Origin: Occallatibacter riparius
Lineage (GTDB): Bacteria > Acidobacteriota > Terriglobia > Terriglobales > Acidobacteriaceae
Reading direction: 5' to 3'
Assembly: GCF_025264625.1 (NCBI RefSeq)
Contig: NZ_CP093313.1
Location: 6,510,001 to 6,574,000, forward strand
DNA: 64,000 nucleotides
Shown here: positions 23,656-32,998 of the stretch, in pieces
How the letters are laid out: each line of letters starts with the position of its first letter
Numbering within the stretch: position 1 is the first letter of the stretch
Translations under genes and position numbers: made by a program
Notes under the pieces: model-generated
What the model was told of the DNA's origin: nothing
Databases searched by the model: none
Seen by the model: only the letters and a program-made list of their open reading frames with translations

Positions 23656-25968
23656 ATGTGTGCGCCGGGGCATTGTGTCTTTGTGCGGGTAAAGTTCTCC
23701 AATTCGGACCGGCCGGGCCGGGTACTCGAACGCAGGCTAGCTGTTGCCTTCTTGAGTGCGGCGCTGGTGTGCGTGCTGCCGATGCTGGCGGGGTGTGGAG
23801 CAGCCGCCGGAACGACGCAAGCTGCGACCTCTGCGCTTTCCATTACTCCCGGGGTGTCGAGCCTGGACACCAACTGTACAGGATGCAATGGCGTGAATCG
23901 CCGCGGCGAGCCTGTGCACAAGTTCGCGGCGCTGACGAGCAACGGAGCGACCGCGCAGGTTACGTGGTCGGTGTCCGGTGGCGATCGCGTGGCAGGGCCG
24001 GGAACGATTGATGCAGCGGGACGTTATACGCCGCCGAGCTATCTGACCGCAGACCACGCAGAGGTCACGATCACCGCTCATCTGGAGGATGCTTCAGGAT
24101 TGACAGCGAGCGCGCCAGTCACAATCAGGCCGGGATTTCTGCAGCCGCTGACGCCGGAGAACGCTGCTGTTGGTCCCGGTGGAACCGTGACGATTGCAGG
24201 GAAGCTCGCAGTGGCCGGAGGGCAGACAGTGATTCACTTCGCGCTGGCAGCGACTGCGCAGGGCGGAGGCAACGGAGCCGGCACCCTGAGCGCGCCGATC
24301 TGCGATCGCAGCGAGAAGGCATTCACCACCTGCACGGTGACCTACACAGCACCTGCGACGATCACGGGGTCATCTGCGGTTTATGTGGTTGCGACTGCAA
24401 GCGGCGCGGGCGGAAAGGCGTCGAGGACCGAGACGGAGCTGCTGTTGAATTCGGCGGGAGTTTCGAGCAATCCGATGGCGCACCAGGAACTGCAGCCCTC
24501 GCTGATGTCGCTGGGCAACTCGGGCGGCAACAACTCGGATTACGATGCGCACGGCAACACGATTGCCGATTGCTGTAGCGGAACGCTAGGCGCGCTGGTG
24601 CAGGACAATACGGGCCGGCAGTACGTGCTGAGCAATAATCACGTGCTGGCGAAGAGCGATCATGCGACGGTGGGCGATGCGATTGTGCAGCCTGGGCTGA
24701 TTGATAACAACTGCACCCCCAATGGGGTTGGTCCCGGCACATTGCCGGTTGCCAACCTGACGCTGTGGGTGCCGCTCAAGTCCGCTCAGACGAATGTGGA
24801 CGCTGCGATTGCGCAGACCGCGAGCCGGACCATTGAGAGCGGCGGCAACATTCTGGAACTGGGGACGCGCCAAGCAGATGGTTCTCTCGCGGCGGCGCCG
24901 CCGGGTATTTCGTCTACGTCAGGTCGCGGCGAGGCCGCGGGGCTGCGAATGCGGGTGGCGAAGAGCGGACGGACTACGGGGCTCACGTGCGGAGGCGTAT
25001 CCGCGATCGATCTGGACGTGGCGGTGGACTACTTCTCAGACTGCGCCGAGACTCGGCCTTACACGACGAAGGTTTTCACCAATCAGCTTGGTATCAGCGG
25101 CGACCGCTTCAGTGACGCCGGCGACTCAGGGGCGCTGGTGGTGAATGCTGCGAACGCAGAGCCTGTGGGCCTGTTCTTCGCAGGCGGGACGGATGCGGCT
25201 GGCGTGGGACATGGCGTGGCGAATCCGGCGGGAGACGTTCTGAATGCGCTCTCGAGTGCGTCCGGAAACGGGATGAGCTTCACGTTTGTGGGCGGTGCCG
25301 ATCACGCGGTGAGCTGTTTGAACTATGGGAACAGCACGGTGCGCACGGCGCAGGAACTTGCGCTCTCAGATGCGGAGACTACGCGCGGGCAGCAGGCGTT
25401 GTTTGCTGCGCGGAGCCTGGTGAATCCGGCTGCGGGAATTCTGGGCGTGAGCATGGGCAAGAGCACGGACCATGCCGGCGAGGCCGCAGTGCTTGTTTAT
25501 GTTGGCGAGCATCTGAAGGCTGCCGTACCCGCGACGATTGAAGGTGCGCGCACGGTGGTGATCCCGGCCACCAGCGAAGAGGTTGCGCTGGGAACGGCTG
25601 CGGTGGACAACGGGGCCGCAGCGGAGATTCCGCTGGCAGGGGATGTACTGGAGCGCGCCATCCGGCTGAAGCAGCAGGTTGCGCGCAGGTTGATGCTGCG
25701 GGAGAAGGCGTTCTTCGGCGTGGGTGTTGGACAGAGCCTGGATAATCCGCGTGACGCAGCGCTGGTTGTGTATGTCGACCGCAACCACGTTCCGGCGAGC
25801 CTGCCGCAGACGATTGAGGGTGTGCGCACGCGCTACGTCATCATGGACCGGCTGCACGTGACGCGGTCGTATGCAACCCAGGTGCAATCGACACGGCATT
25901 GCCTGGCGCCGGAAGCCCTGGATACTGCGCCGCTGTTGCCGCTCTCGCGGCAGATCGATCTTCCCTAG
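23656..25968 (+). CDS. Lipoprotein trypsin-like serine protease with Ig-like and duplicated C-terminal modules
   Basis: About 770 residues. A lipobox (LPMLAGC) follows a hydrophobic segment, so it should be lipid-anchored. Next come a bacterial Ig-like domain (about 60-140, TWSVSGG...GRYTPP) and a second beta-sandwich. A chymotrypsin-fold protease follows, with putative triad His329 (SNNHVLAK), Asp382 (TNVDAAIA) and Ser491 (GDSGALVV), spaced normally. The C terminus holds two about-45-residue repeats (GILGVSMGKS...TIEGARTVV near 25435-25563 and FFGVGVGQS...TIEGVRTRYV near 25710-25850). The start is ambiguous between GTG 23626, ATG 23656 and GTG 23683. A surface protease that processes a partner or peptides is likely; the target is unknown. 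Confidence 0.8.
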   Translation: MCAPGHCVFVRVKFSNSDRPGRVLERRLAVAFLSAALVCVLPMLAGCGAAAGTTQAATSALSITPGVSSLDTNCTGCNGVNRRGEPVHKFAALTSNGATAQVTWSVSGGDRVAGPGTIDAAGRYTPPSYLTADHAEVTITAHLEDASGLTASAPVTIRPGFLQPLTPENAAVGPGGTVTIAGKLAVAGGQTVIHFALAATAQGGGNGAGTLSAPICDRSEKAFTTCTVTYTAPATITGSSAVYVVATASGAGGKASRTETELLLNSAGVSSNPMAHQELQPSLMSLGNSGGNNSDYDAHGNTIADCCSGTLGALVQDNTGRQYVLSNNHVLAKSDHATVGDAIVQPGLIDNNCTPNGVGPGTLPVANLTLWVPLKSAQTNVDAAIAQTASRTIESGGNILELGTRQADGSLAAAPPGISSTSGRGEAAGLRMRVAKSGRTTGLTCGGVSAIDLDVAVDYFSDCAETRPYTTKVFTNQLGISGDRFSDAGDSGALVVNAANAEPVGLFFAGGTDAAGVGHGVANPAGDVLNALSSASGNGMSFTFVGGADHAVSCLNYGNSTVRTAQELALSDAETTRGQQALFAARSLVNPAAGILGVSMGKSTDHAGEAAVLVYVGEHLKAAVPATIEGARTVVIPATSEEVALGTAAVDNGAAAEIPLAGDVLERAIRLKQQVARRLMLREKAFFGVGVGQSLDNPRDAALVVYVDRNHVPASLPQTIEGVRTRYVIMDRLHVTRSYATQVQSTRHCLAPEALDTAPLLPLSRQIDLP

Positions 25969-25997
25969 AAATTCGCAGAGTTGATGGAGGGACCCGG

Positions 25998-26987
25998 TCA
26001 GGCTCCGGGTGCCGGCCAGCGCGGCGACATGCGGATGAGATCGAGGCCGCCAAGGTCCTCGATCTTGAAGTCAGGCGAGGCGGCTGGGACGCAGACGATG
26101 CCGCGCGGGGGGATCTCTATTGAATTAAACCCGTCGCCTGTGAGACGGGCTGAGCCGGCAGCGGCAAACAGATAGGCCATTCCGGGGCCGGGTTCGTCAG
26201 ACGCGGCGAGCGTCGCGGAGTTGCGGCTTCCCTGCACCGGGATTCGTTCGACGCGGAAGTATTCGGCGTCCACTAGAATGGTGCGGTCTTCACGCTGGAG
26301 GGGCGGCACCTTGCCGGCGCGCGTGGTGAGGCGCGTGGCTTCAAGGGACTTCTCGATGTGGAGTTCGCGGGGTCGGCCGTAGTCGTACATGCGGTACGTG
26401 ATGTCGCAGTTCTGCTGCGTCTCAAGCAAGATGGAGCCGGGCCAGATTGCGTGCACGGTACCTGCATCGACAAAGATCATGTCGCCCTGTTCAACGGGCA
26501 GAACGTTCAGGCTCTGTTCGAGCGTGCCGTCGTGGATACCGGAGCGGACCTGATCCAGCGTGACGCCGGACTTCAGTCCAGCGGCAACCTGCGCGCCGGG
26601 CTGCGAGGCGAGCGCATACCAGCACTCGGTTTTACCGCGGGGTTCGCCGTACTTCTGGGCGAGTCGGTCGTCAGGGTGGACCTGCACGCTGAGCTTCTCG
26701 CGCGCGAAGATCACTTTGATGAGCAGCGGCGACTCGACGCGCGGCGCCACGGAGCCGAGGATGGCGCGGGACTCCTGCGCAATGACTTCAGCCATGGTCT
26801 TGCCGGAGTAGGGGCCGGTCGCAACGCGGCAGTCGTCGCCGGTGAGCCAGACTTCGCCCAACGGATCGCCTGCGTCCTTGCTGCGGTCAAACCAGGGGCG
26901 CAGATCGTCGAAGCCCCACACGCGTGTGACGAAGCGAGGCTCGATGAGAAAGGGTGCGAGTGTCTGGGGCGACGCTTGAATTGCCAT
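25998..26987 (-). CDS. manA: Mannose-6-phosphate isomerase, class I
   Basis: Zinc enzyme interconverting fructose 6-phosphate and mannose 6-phosphate, supplying mannose for glycans or admitting mannose to glycolysis. The 329-residue cupin-like protein has zinc ligands within QVHPDD and GKTECWYAL and the later VHAIWPGS. The N terminus (RVWGFDDLRPWF) and the motif DITYRMYDYGRPRELH are also typical of the short class-I (ManA/YvyI) branch. No fused GDP-mannose pyrophosphorylase domain is present. It is convergent with the protease gene and divergent from the GH44 gene. AAGG precedes the ATG at somewhat long spacing. Confidence 0.92.
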   Translation of the reverse strand: MAIQASPQTLAPFLIEPRFVTRVWGFDDLRPWFDRSKDAGDPLGEVWLTGDDCRVATGPYSGKTMAEVIAQESRAILGSVAPRVESPLLIKVIFAREKLSVQVHPDDRLAQKYGEPRGKTECWYALASQPGAQVAAGLKSGVTLDQVRSGIHDGTLEQSLNVLPVEQGDMIFVDAGTVHAIWPGSILLETQQNCDITYRMYDYGRPRELHIEKSLEATRLTTRAGKVPPLQREDRTILVDAEYFRVERIPVQGSRNSATLAASDEPGPGMAYLFAAAGSARLTGDGFNSIEIPPRGIVCVPAASPDFKIEDLGGLDLIRMSPRWPAPGA

Positions 26988-27202
26988 TCGGTCGATACCT
27001 TCTTCATCCGTAGTGTGTGCCTGGTTGTGAGGCGAGGCAGTCGGAGCGCAGAGTCACGCCTTAGTCCATATTGCCACGTTGGCTTGGCATGTCTGGGTAT
27101 TCGCCGGGTGTAGGATGATACCGATCTCAATACATGCATACGGCTCGCTCTGTACGAATGCGCTCACGGCGGAGTGTGGTGTCGCGGCGTTTGGATGGAA
27201 TC

Positions 27203-29587
27203 ATGCGTTCTTTGAATCGTTTTGCTGCTCTTTTTCTTGGGATGGGATGCGGGTGGATGGCTGGATGCGGAGGAGGAGGCGGATCGAGCACGCCGCCGAG
27301 TTTGACCACACCTACGGTGACGGTGACTCCGGCAGCAAGCAGCCTTACGACTGCGCAGGATTTGAGCGTAGCGGTAAGCGTGAGTGCCCCGGCGGGCAAG
27401 CCTACGCCGACGGGGTCCGTGATTGTGAGTAGCGGCGGCTATTCGTCAGCGGCCGCTGGACTGAGCGGCGGCAGCGCGACGATCAAGGTGCCGGCGGGCT
27501 CACTGGCGGTGGGTACGGCCACGCTCAGCGCCAAGTACAGTCCGGATGCGGCGGGGGCAAGCACCTATAGCAACGCTTCGGGCACTGCGTCCGTGACGGT
27601 GAAGACTCCTTCTCCGATCACGTCGATCACGGTTACGCCAAATACAGCGACGATTGGTACACAGCAGCAATTCACAGCGAACGTGCTAGGGACGGGAAGC
27701 TTCAGCACTGCGGTTACGTGGTCGGTGAGTTGCTCATCGTGCGGAGGACTCAGCGCCGGATCGATCAGTGCATCGGGGCTGTATGACACGCCCTATCCGG
27801 CGCCGGCATCAGTGGTGATCACTGCGACAAGCACGCTGGACACGACGGCGAGCGGAAGCGTGACCGTCGCGCTGAATGCTCCGGCAGCAGGGGCGGGGCC
27901 GGCGCTTACGGTGGACGCGGCGAACAAGACGCATGCGATCAGTCCGTACATCTACGGCATGAACGCGTTCTCGCTTGATCCGAATGTAGAGAAGCAAATC
28001 AATCTGCCCATGGACAGGTGGGGCGGGGATGCGACATCGCGTTACAACTACAAGCTCGATGTGACGAACGCCGCGAGCGACTGGTATTTCGAGAATGGAA
28101 CCGGGAAGACGGGTCAGCAGGACACGAGCGCATTCAACCAGCAGGTGCAGAACGATATCGCGGTTGGAGCGAAGACGATGGGAACCATGCCGGTGCTGGG
28201 CTGGGTGGCGAAGGACGGGACCACGTGCAGCTTTCCAACGGCGGACTATCCCAGGCAGGTTGGCTTCGATCCGTATCGATCCAGTTGCGGGAACGGCGTG
28301 TATCCGCAGGGCGTGAACGGCTGCTCGCAGGCTGACGGATGCAACATCACAGGGATCGATCCGACGAAGACGAGCACGGCGGTGGGGCCGTCGTGGGCAG
28401 GCGAGTGGGTTGCGTATCTTGTGAGCAAATTCGGCAAAGCGGCCAGCGGCGGCGTTGCGATTTACGATCTCGATAACGAGCCGGCATGGTGGGATGCGGT
28501 GCACAGGGACGTGCACCCATCGCCTTCGACTTACGACGAGGTGACGAACAACGGCATTGCGACGGCGCTGGCGATTAAGAACGCAGACCCAACTGCGGCG
28601 GTGAGCGGGCCAGTCGTCGACAACTGGTGGAACTACTTTTACTCGAAGAAGGATATTGAGAACGGCTGGGGCAACGGAGGCCCGTGCTGGGAGCCGTGGA
28701 GCAATCCGGTGGATCGCACGGCGCATGGCGGCGTTCCGTTTATCGAGTACTATCTGCAACAGTTCAAGGCGGCGGAGACAAGCCACGGCGCGCGACTGCT
28801 CGATTATCTGGATCTGCACACCTATTTCGCAGGCAGTTACAACGGGCAAGGAGTAGGCTTCGCGACAGCGGGCAATACTGGGGAGCAGAAGGTACGGGTG
28901 AACTCAACGCGGGTGTTCTGGGATCCGACTTACACCGACCCCAACTATCCGCAGCCCAACTACAGCACCGACGCGAACTACACGGCGAACTGCGCTACTC
29001 CGCTGCGGGCACCGCAGCTGATTGCGATGGCGCAGAAGTGGGTTGCGGATAACTACCCCGGCACCAAGATCGCGTTCACTGAATACAACTGGGGCGGACA
29101 GGAGAGTATCAACGGGGCCATCGCGCAGGCTGACGTGCTTGGCATATTTGGAGCCTATGGCCTGGACCTGGCGACGCTCTGGGGACCTCCTGATCCGGCC
29201 AAGGGGCAGACGCCCGGCCTGATCGCATTTGAGATTTATCGCAACTACGACGGTAAGAATTCGATGTTCGGCGATACTGCCCTGAAATCGGCGAGCGCCG
29301 ATCAGGGCGAGTTGTCGGTTTATGGCGCGGAGCGTGCATCGGACGGGGCGTTGACCATCGTGGTGATCAACAAGACGTATGGGGCGTTGACATCGACGCT
29401 GTCCCTGCAGAACTTCACGTCTTCGGGTACAACAGCGCAGGTGTTTCAGTACAGCAACGCGGATTTGACGAGGATTGTTGCGCTGCCGGCGGTGCCGATC
29501 ACGGCGCCGAGCGGGAGAGGCACGACGAGCACGATTGCCGGTACGTTCCCGGCGCAGTCGATCACGCTGCTGGTGGTGCCGAAGTAG
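27203..29587 (+). CDS. Lipoprotein glycoside hydrolase family 44 (endoglucanase/xyloglucanase)
   Basis: 794 residues, predicted to cut beta-glucans such as cellulose or xyloglucan at the cell surface. A signal peptide with lipobox (WMAGC, then GGGGG) is followed by two Ig-like repeats (about 30-140 and 135-235). The catalytic domain begins HAISPYIYGMNAFSLDPN, the GH44 entry motif. Glu426 in DLDNEPAWW is the probable acid/base and Glu627 in AFTEYNWGG the nucleophile; both fit GH44. The barrel is followed by a beta domain ending QSITLLVVPK. The start is taken at ATG 27203, giving a compact lipoprotein signal; the frame is open from 27134. The next gene begins 17 bases after its stop, so read-through into the dehydrogenase is possible. 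Confidence 0.88.
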   Translation: MRSLNRFAALFLGMGCGWMAGCGGGGGSSTPPSLTTPTVTVTPAASSLTTAQDLSVAVSVSAPAGKPTPTGSVIVSSGGYSSAAAGLSGGSATIKVPAGSLAVGTATLSAKYSPDAAGASTYSNASGTASVTVKTPSPITSITVTPNTATIGTQQQFTANVLGTGSFSTAVTWSVSCSSCGGLSAGSISASGLYDTPYPAPASVVITATSTLDTTASGSVTVALNAPAAGAGPALTVDAANKTHAISPYIYGMNAFSLDPNVEKQINLPMDRWGGDATSRYNYKLDVTNAASDWYFENGTGKTGQQDTSAFNQQVQNDIAVGAKTMGTMPVLGWVAKDGTTCSFPTADYPRQVGFDPYRSSCGNGVYPQGVNGCSQADGCNITGIDPTKTSTAVGPSWAGEWVAYLVSKFGKAASGGVAIYDLDNEPAWWDAVHRDVHPSPSTYDEVTNNGIATALAIKNADPTAAVSGPVVDNWWNYFYSKKDIENGWGNGGPCWEPWSNPVDRTAHGGVPFIEYYLQQFKAAETSHGARLLDYLDLHTYFAGSYNGQGVGFATAGNTGEQKVRVNSTRVFWDPTYTDPNYPQPNYSTDANYTANCATPLRAPQLIAMAQKWVADNYPGTKIAFTEYNWGGQESINGAIAQADVLGIFGAYGLDLATLWGPPDPAKGQTPGLIAFEIYRNYDGKNSMFGDTALKSASADQGELSVYGAERASDGALTIVVINKTYGALTSTLSLQNFTSSGTTAQVFQYSNADLTRIVALPAVPITAPSGRGTTSTIAGTFPAQSITLLVVPK

Positions 29588-29604
29588 CAGACTGCTGTGA
29601 CACA

Positions 29605-30663
29605 ATGCCAAGTATGAATGCGCTGGTGTTGACGGAGTATAACCACCTTGAAGTGCAGGATAGGCCCAGGCCTCAACCCGCGGCGGACGAACTGGTTGTG
29701 CATGTTGCCGCGTGCGGCATCTGCGGAAGCGACGTGCATGGACTTGATGGATCGTCGGGACGCCGCATTCCGCCGCTGGTGATGGGGCATGAGGCTGCGG
29801 GCGTGGTGGCAGAAGTTGGCGCGAATGTGCAGGGCTTTCGCGTGGGCGATCGCGTGACTTTCGATTCGACGATCTACTGCGGCGATTGCCGGTTCTGCCG
29901 GCGCGGCGATATGAATCTGTGCGACCGGCGCGAGGTGCTGGGCGTATCGTGCGGCGACTATCGGCGCGATGGAGCGTTCGCCGAATATGTGCTGGTTCCG
30001 GAACGCATCGTGTACAAGCTGCCCGACGCAATGCCGTTTGCGGAGGCTGCGATGCTGGAGGCGGTTTCTGTGGCCTTGCATGCAGTGGCGGTGAGCGATG
30101 TACGCGGCGGCGAGACGGCGCTGGTGATTGGCGCAGGCATGATCGGCCTGCTCACGTTGCAGGCTGCGCGTGCGGCAGGGTGCAGCCGGGTCTTCATCGC
30201 CGACGTAGACGCCACACGGCTTGCGCTCGCGAAGGAACTTGGCGCGACCGAGACACTGCATCTCTCAGGTGGCGAGCTTGTGCGCAGGTGCCAGGAACTG
30301 ACGGAGGGGGCGGGCGTCGATCTCGTGCTCGAGGCAGTGGGACGGGACGAGACGGTGTCGACTGCGATTGATGCAGTGCGGAAGGGTGGAACGGTGACGC
30401 TCATCGGCAACGTTACGCCGGAGGTAAAGCTTCCACTGCAAAAGGTTGTGAGCCGGCAGTTGCGGTTGCAGGGGACGGCGGCGTCGTGCGGCGAATATCC
30501 GCAGGCGATTGAGATGATCACGAATGGGACGATTCAGGTGAAGCCACTGATCTCGGCTGTGGCGCCGCTCGAGGAAGGACCGGATTGGTTCAAGCGCCTC
30601 TACGCGCATGAGCCGGGGCTGATGAAGGTGGTGCTAACTCCGGAGACGGAGGGCGCGCGATGA
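29605..30663 (+). CDS. Zinc-dependent medium-chain alcohol/sugar dehydrogenase
   Basis: 352-residue NAD(P)-dependent oxidoreductase. Catalytic zinc motifs are present (CGICGSDVHG, GHEAAGVV). A structural-zinc four-cysteine lobe (CGDCRFCRRGDMNLC) and a Rossmann motif VIGAGMIGLLTLQAA are also present. Length and motifs fit the sorbitol/galactitol/threonine dehydrogenase branch. It is followed by an SDR gene whose ATG overlaps its stop by 4 bases, so the two are translationally coupled and probably oxidise consecutive sugar or sugar-acid intermediates. Substrate is not readable. The first ATG at 29605 and a second at 29614 are both possible starts. Confidence 0.9.
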   Translation: MPSMNALVLTEYNHLEVQDRPRPQPAADELVVHVAACGICGSDVHGLDGSSGRRIPPLVMGHEAAGVVAEVGANVQGFRVGDRVTFDSTIYCGDCRFCRRGDMNLCDRREVLGVSCGDYRRDGAFAEYVLVPERIVYKLPDAMPFAEAAMLEAVSVALHAVAVSDVRGGETALVIGAGMIGLLTLQAARAAGCSRVFIADVDATRLALAKELGATETLHLSGGELVRRCQELTEGAGVDLVLEAVGRDETVSTAIDAVRKGGTVTLIGNVTPEVKLPLQKVVSRQLRLQGTAASCGEYPQAIEMITNGTIQVKPLISAVAPLEEGPDWFKRLYAHEPGLMKVVLTPETEGAR

Positions 30664-31460
30664 GCAATGAACTTTTCGATCTCTCTGGACAAGTGGCGAT
30701 GGTGACGGGAACCAGCCGCGGACTGGGACAGTATTTTGCGCGGGCGTTGGCAAAGGTTGGGGCTGACCTGATTTTGACGAGCCGCAAGCGGGAGACGCTC
30801 GACAGCTTCGCAGCGGAGATGAGCGCGCTCGGACGGCGCGTGGTTTCGCTGGAACTGGATGTGCGCGATCATGCCAGCATTCAGAGCATGGCTGCGGCAG
30901 CCGAAGCCGCTGTGGGGCAGATTCACATCCTGGTGAATAACGCGGGCTGCAATGTGCGCAAACCGGCGCTGGATGTTACTTGGGACGATTGGAATCTGGT
31001 GCTCGACACGAATCTGCGCGGGAGTTTTTTCGTGGCGCAGGCGATCGCGCGGGGCATGGTTGCGCGCGGTTATGGACGCATCATCAATATCGGCTCTGTG
31101 ACTAGCGTGTTTGGATACGCGGGGCTGGCGCCGTATGGGGCCAGCCGCGGCGGGATTCGCCAGTTGACGATGAGCTTGGCCGACGATTGGAGCCCGCACG
31201 GCGTGACGGTGAACTGCCTGGCGCCGGGGTGGTTCAAGACAAGCCAGAATCGCGTGATGTATGAGGACCCTGAATGGGTGGAGTACCTGGTTGAGCGCAT
31301 TCCGGCGAATCGGCCGGGGATGCCGAATGATCTTGACGGCGCCGTCGTGTTTCTTGCTTCGGAGGCCAGCCGGTACGTGACTGGACAGACGCTGCTGGTA
31401 GATGGAGGCATTTCGATTGGGCGGACGCGCGCGATGGTGAAGCCAAAGGAGAAGGATTAG
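30660..31460 (+). CDS. Short-chain dehydrogenase, gluconate-5-dehydrogenase-like, with Tyr-xxx-Arg
   Basis: 266-residue cytoplasmic SDR of the glucose/gluconate group: NAD-binding TGTSRGLG, NNAG, and catalytic Ser near residue 146. The expected YxxxK motif reads Y159-G-A-S-R163, so lysine is replaced by arginine. GITVNCLAPGW-like and DGGISIGRT ends are normal. It overlaps the upstream zinc dehydrogenase by 4 bases and its stop overlaps the stop of the convergent MFS gene by 4 bases. It probably completes a sugar-acid oxidation with its coupled partner. The arginine may slow or alter catalysis, or mark a subfamily. Confidence 0.88.
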   Translation: MSNELFDLSGQVAMVTGTSRGLGQYFARALAKVGADLILTSRKRETLDSFAAEMSALGRRVVSLELDVRDHASIQSMAAAAEAAVGQIHILVNNAGCNVRKPALDVTWDDWNLVLDTNLRGSFFVAQAIARGMVARGYGRIINIGSVTSVFGYAGLAPYGASRGGIRQLTMSLADDWSPHGVTVNCLAPGWFKTSQNRVMYEDPEWVEYLVERIPANRPGMPNDLDGAVVFLASEASRYVTGQTLLVDGGISIGRTRAMVKPKEKD

Positions 31461-32782
31461 GCGGGTTCTCCGGCGATATTGTGCGTGTCGCGCAAGAGGA
31501 AGATGTATCCGCAAATGCCGATGGCGAGGTATGCGCCCGCCACAATGAATGCGCCGGCGAAGGAATGGCGCGCCTGCACGACGTATCCGGTGATGATGGG
31601 CGCGGCGACGCCTGAGAGTTGATTCGAGAAGTTGAGGATTCCGCCGACGCGGCCGACGCTGCCTTTGGGTGCGATGAGTGAGGGCACTGACCAGCCCACT
31701 GGCGCGGCGGCTGAAAGTCCACCGATGGAGATGCTGATCCAGGTAAGCGCCTGCGCAGGCGTGTGCGACCAGCCCGCGCCGATGATACCGAGGCCAAACG
31801 CGGTTCCCAAGACCAACACGGTCATGCGCACTCGGCTTGCGTTCCAACCGCGGCGGACGAGTGCGTCGACGAGGAGGCCTCCGATGAGCATGTCGGTAAC
31901 GGTCGCGATGAGCCAAGGGACGCCCGTATATAGAAACGAGTGGAGCAGGTCAATGTGCAGGGCCAGCGAGAGATAGCTGGGCAGCCAGGAGAGCAGGAGA
32001 TAGAAGACGTAGTTGTAGGAGCCGAAACCGAGCGCGAGACCGATGACTTTCTTTCTGCGGAGCAGGCTGAAGAGTGTGAAGCGTATCTCGGTTTGAGGGA
32101 CCTGCTCTTCATCGGCACGGATGTAGGCGAATTCCTCGGGCGTGAGCTTGGTGTCTTCTTCCGGCTCGCGATAGATGGCGAAGAACAATGCGAAATAGAG
32201 AAGGCTGATGACGCCGGTGGCGGCGAAGCTCATTCGCCAACCGACCTGGAGCAGCAGTGCGCCAAGCAGAGGAACTCCGGCAGCGGAAGCGAACTTTGCG
32301 GCCGCGTCAAAGAAGCTGGTGGCGAAGCTGCGCTCGTGCTGCGGGAACCACGCGCCGGTGGCTTTGGCGTTTGCCGGGAACGTGGGCGCTTCGCCAACTC
32401 CGAGCAGGAAGCGCGCGCCGAAGAGGCTGCGGATGCCCGGCGCTAATGAGCCGGCGAAGGAAGCCGCGCTCCAGATGAGAATGCTGATCCGGCCCACCAG
32501 CGCGACGCCAAGGCCGTCGAGGAGTACACCGATGGGCAACTGGCAGAGGGCGTAGGTCCAGTTGTAGGCCCCAAGGAGATAGCCGAACGTTACGTCGGAG
32601 ATGCCGAAGTCGTGCCGGAGGGCCTGGTGCGATACGGAGAGGTTGACGCGATCGAAGTAGTTGACGAGCACTCCGATGCCCAGCAGCCAGGCGATGCGCC
32701 AGCGGCGGCGCGGTATGCGCATGTTGGTGCGCGCGCCGGATACGTTTCTCGTCGCACTGGGCGATTGGGGACTGCGAGGCAT
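31457..32782 (-). CDS. MFS transporter, anion:cation symporter (ACS) family
   Basis: About 441-residue inner-membrane transporter with twelve predicted helices. NYFDRVNLSV after helix 1 and GVGEAPTFPANAKATGAWFP near helix 4 are typical of the ACS group that imports sugar acids (hexuronates, glucarate, galactonate) with protons. It lies convergent with the SDR and divergent from the isomerase-like gene, consistent with a sugar-acid uptake role. The frame is open to 33166 but that extension overlaps the divergent gene and is proline/arginine-rich. ATG 32782, preceded by GAAGG, or ATG 32722 are the plausible starts. The 216-base divergent gap shows no operator I can defend. Confidence 0.88.
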   Translation of the reverse strand: MPRSPQSPSATRNVSGARTNMRIPRRRWRIAWLLGIGVLVNYFDRVNLSVSHQALRHDFGISDVTFGYLLGAYNWTYALCQLPIGVLLDGLGVALVGRISILIWSAASFAGSLAPGIRSLFGARFLLGVGEAPTFPANAKATGAWFPQHERSFATSFFDAAAKFASAAGVPLLGALLLQVGWRMSFAATGVISLLYFALFFAIYREPEEDTKLTPEEFAYIRADEEQVPQTEIRFTLFSLLRRKKVIGLALGFGSYNYVFYLLLSWLPSYLSLALHIDLLHSFLYTGVPWLIATVTDMLIGGLLVDALVRRGWNASRVRMTVLVLGTAFGLGIIGAGWSHTPAQALTWISISIGGLSAAAPVGWSVPSLIAPKGSVGRVGGILNFSNQLSGVAAPIITGYVVQARHSFAGAFIVAGAYLAIGICGYIFLLRDTHNIAGEPA

Positions 32783-32998
32783 TGAATTGGGCCTTCGGGG
32801 TTGCGGCACGGAAGCGTATCGCGCGACGCCGGATTCGGGTGCTTTCAATTCTGTCACACTCGCGTGCACGTTCTGCAACAGGGGACGCATGCAGGGCTCG
32901 GCGCTGCGGGCCGCCTTGTCAATCGCTGCCTGAGGTTTTAGAGTTAGCTGGCAGCGCCGATAAACAGGCTGAGCGCGCGCTGCACTGAAAGGACAGGA

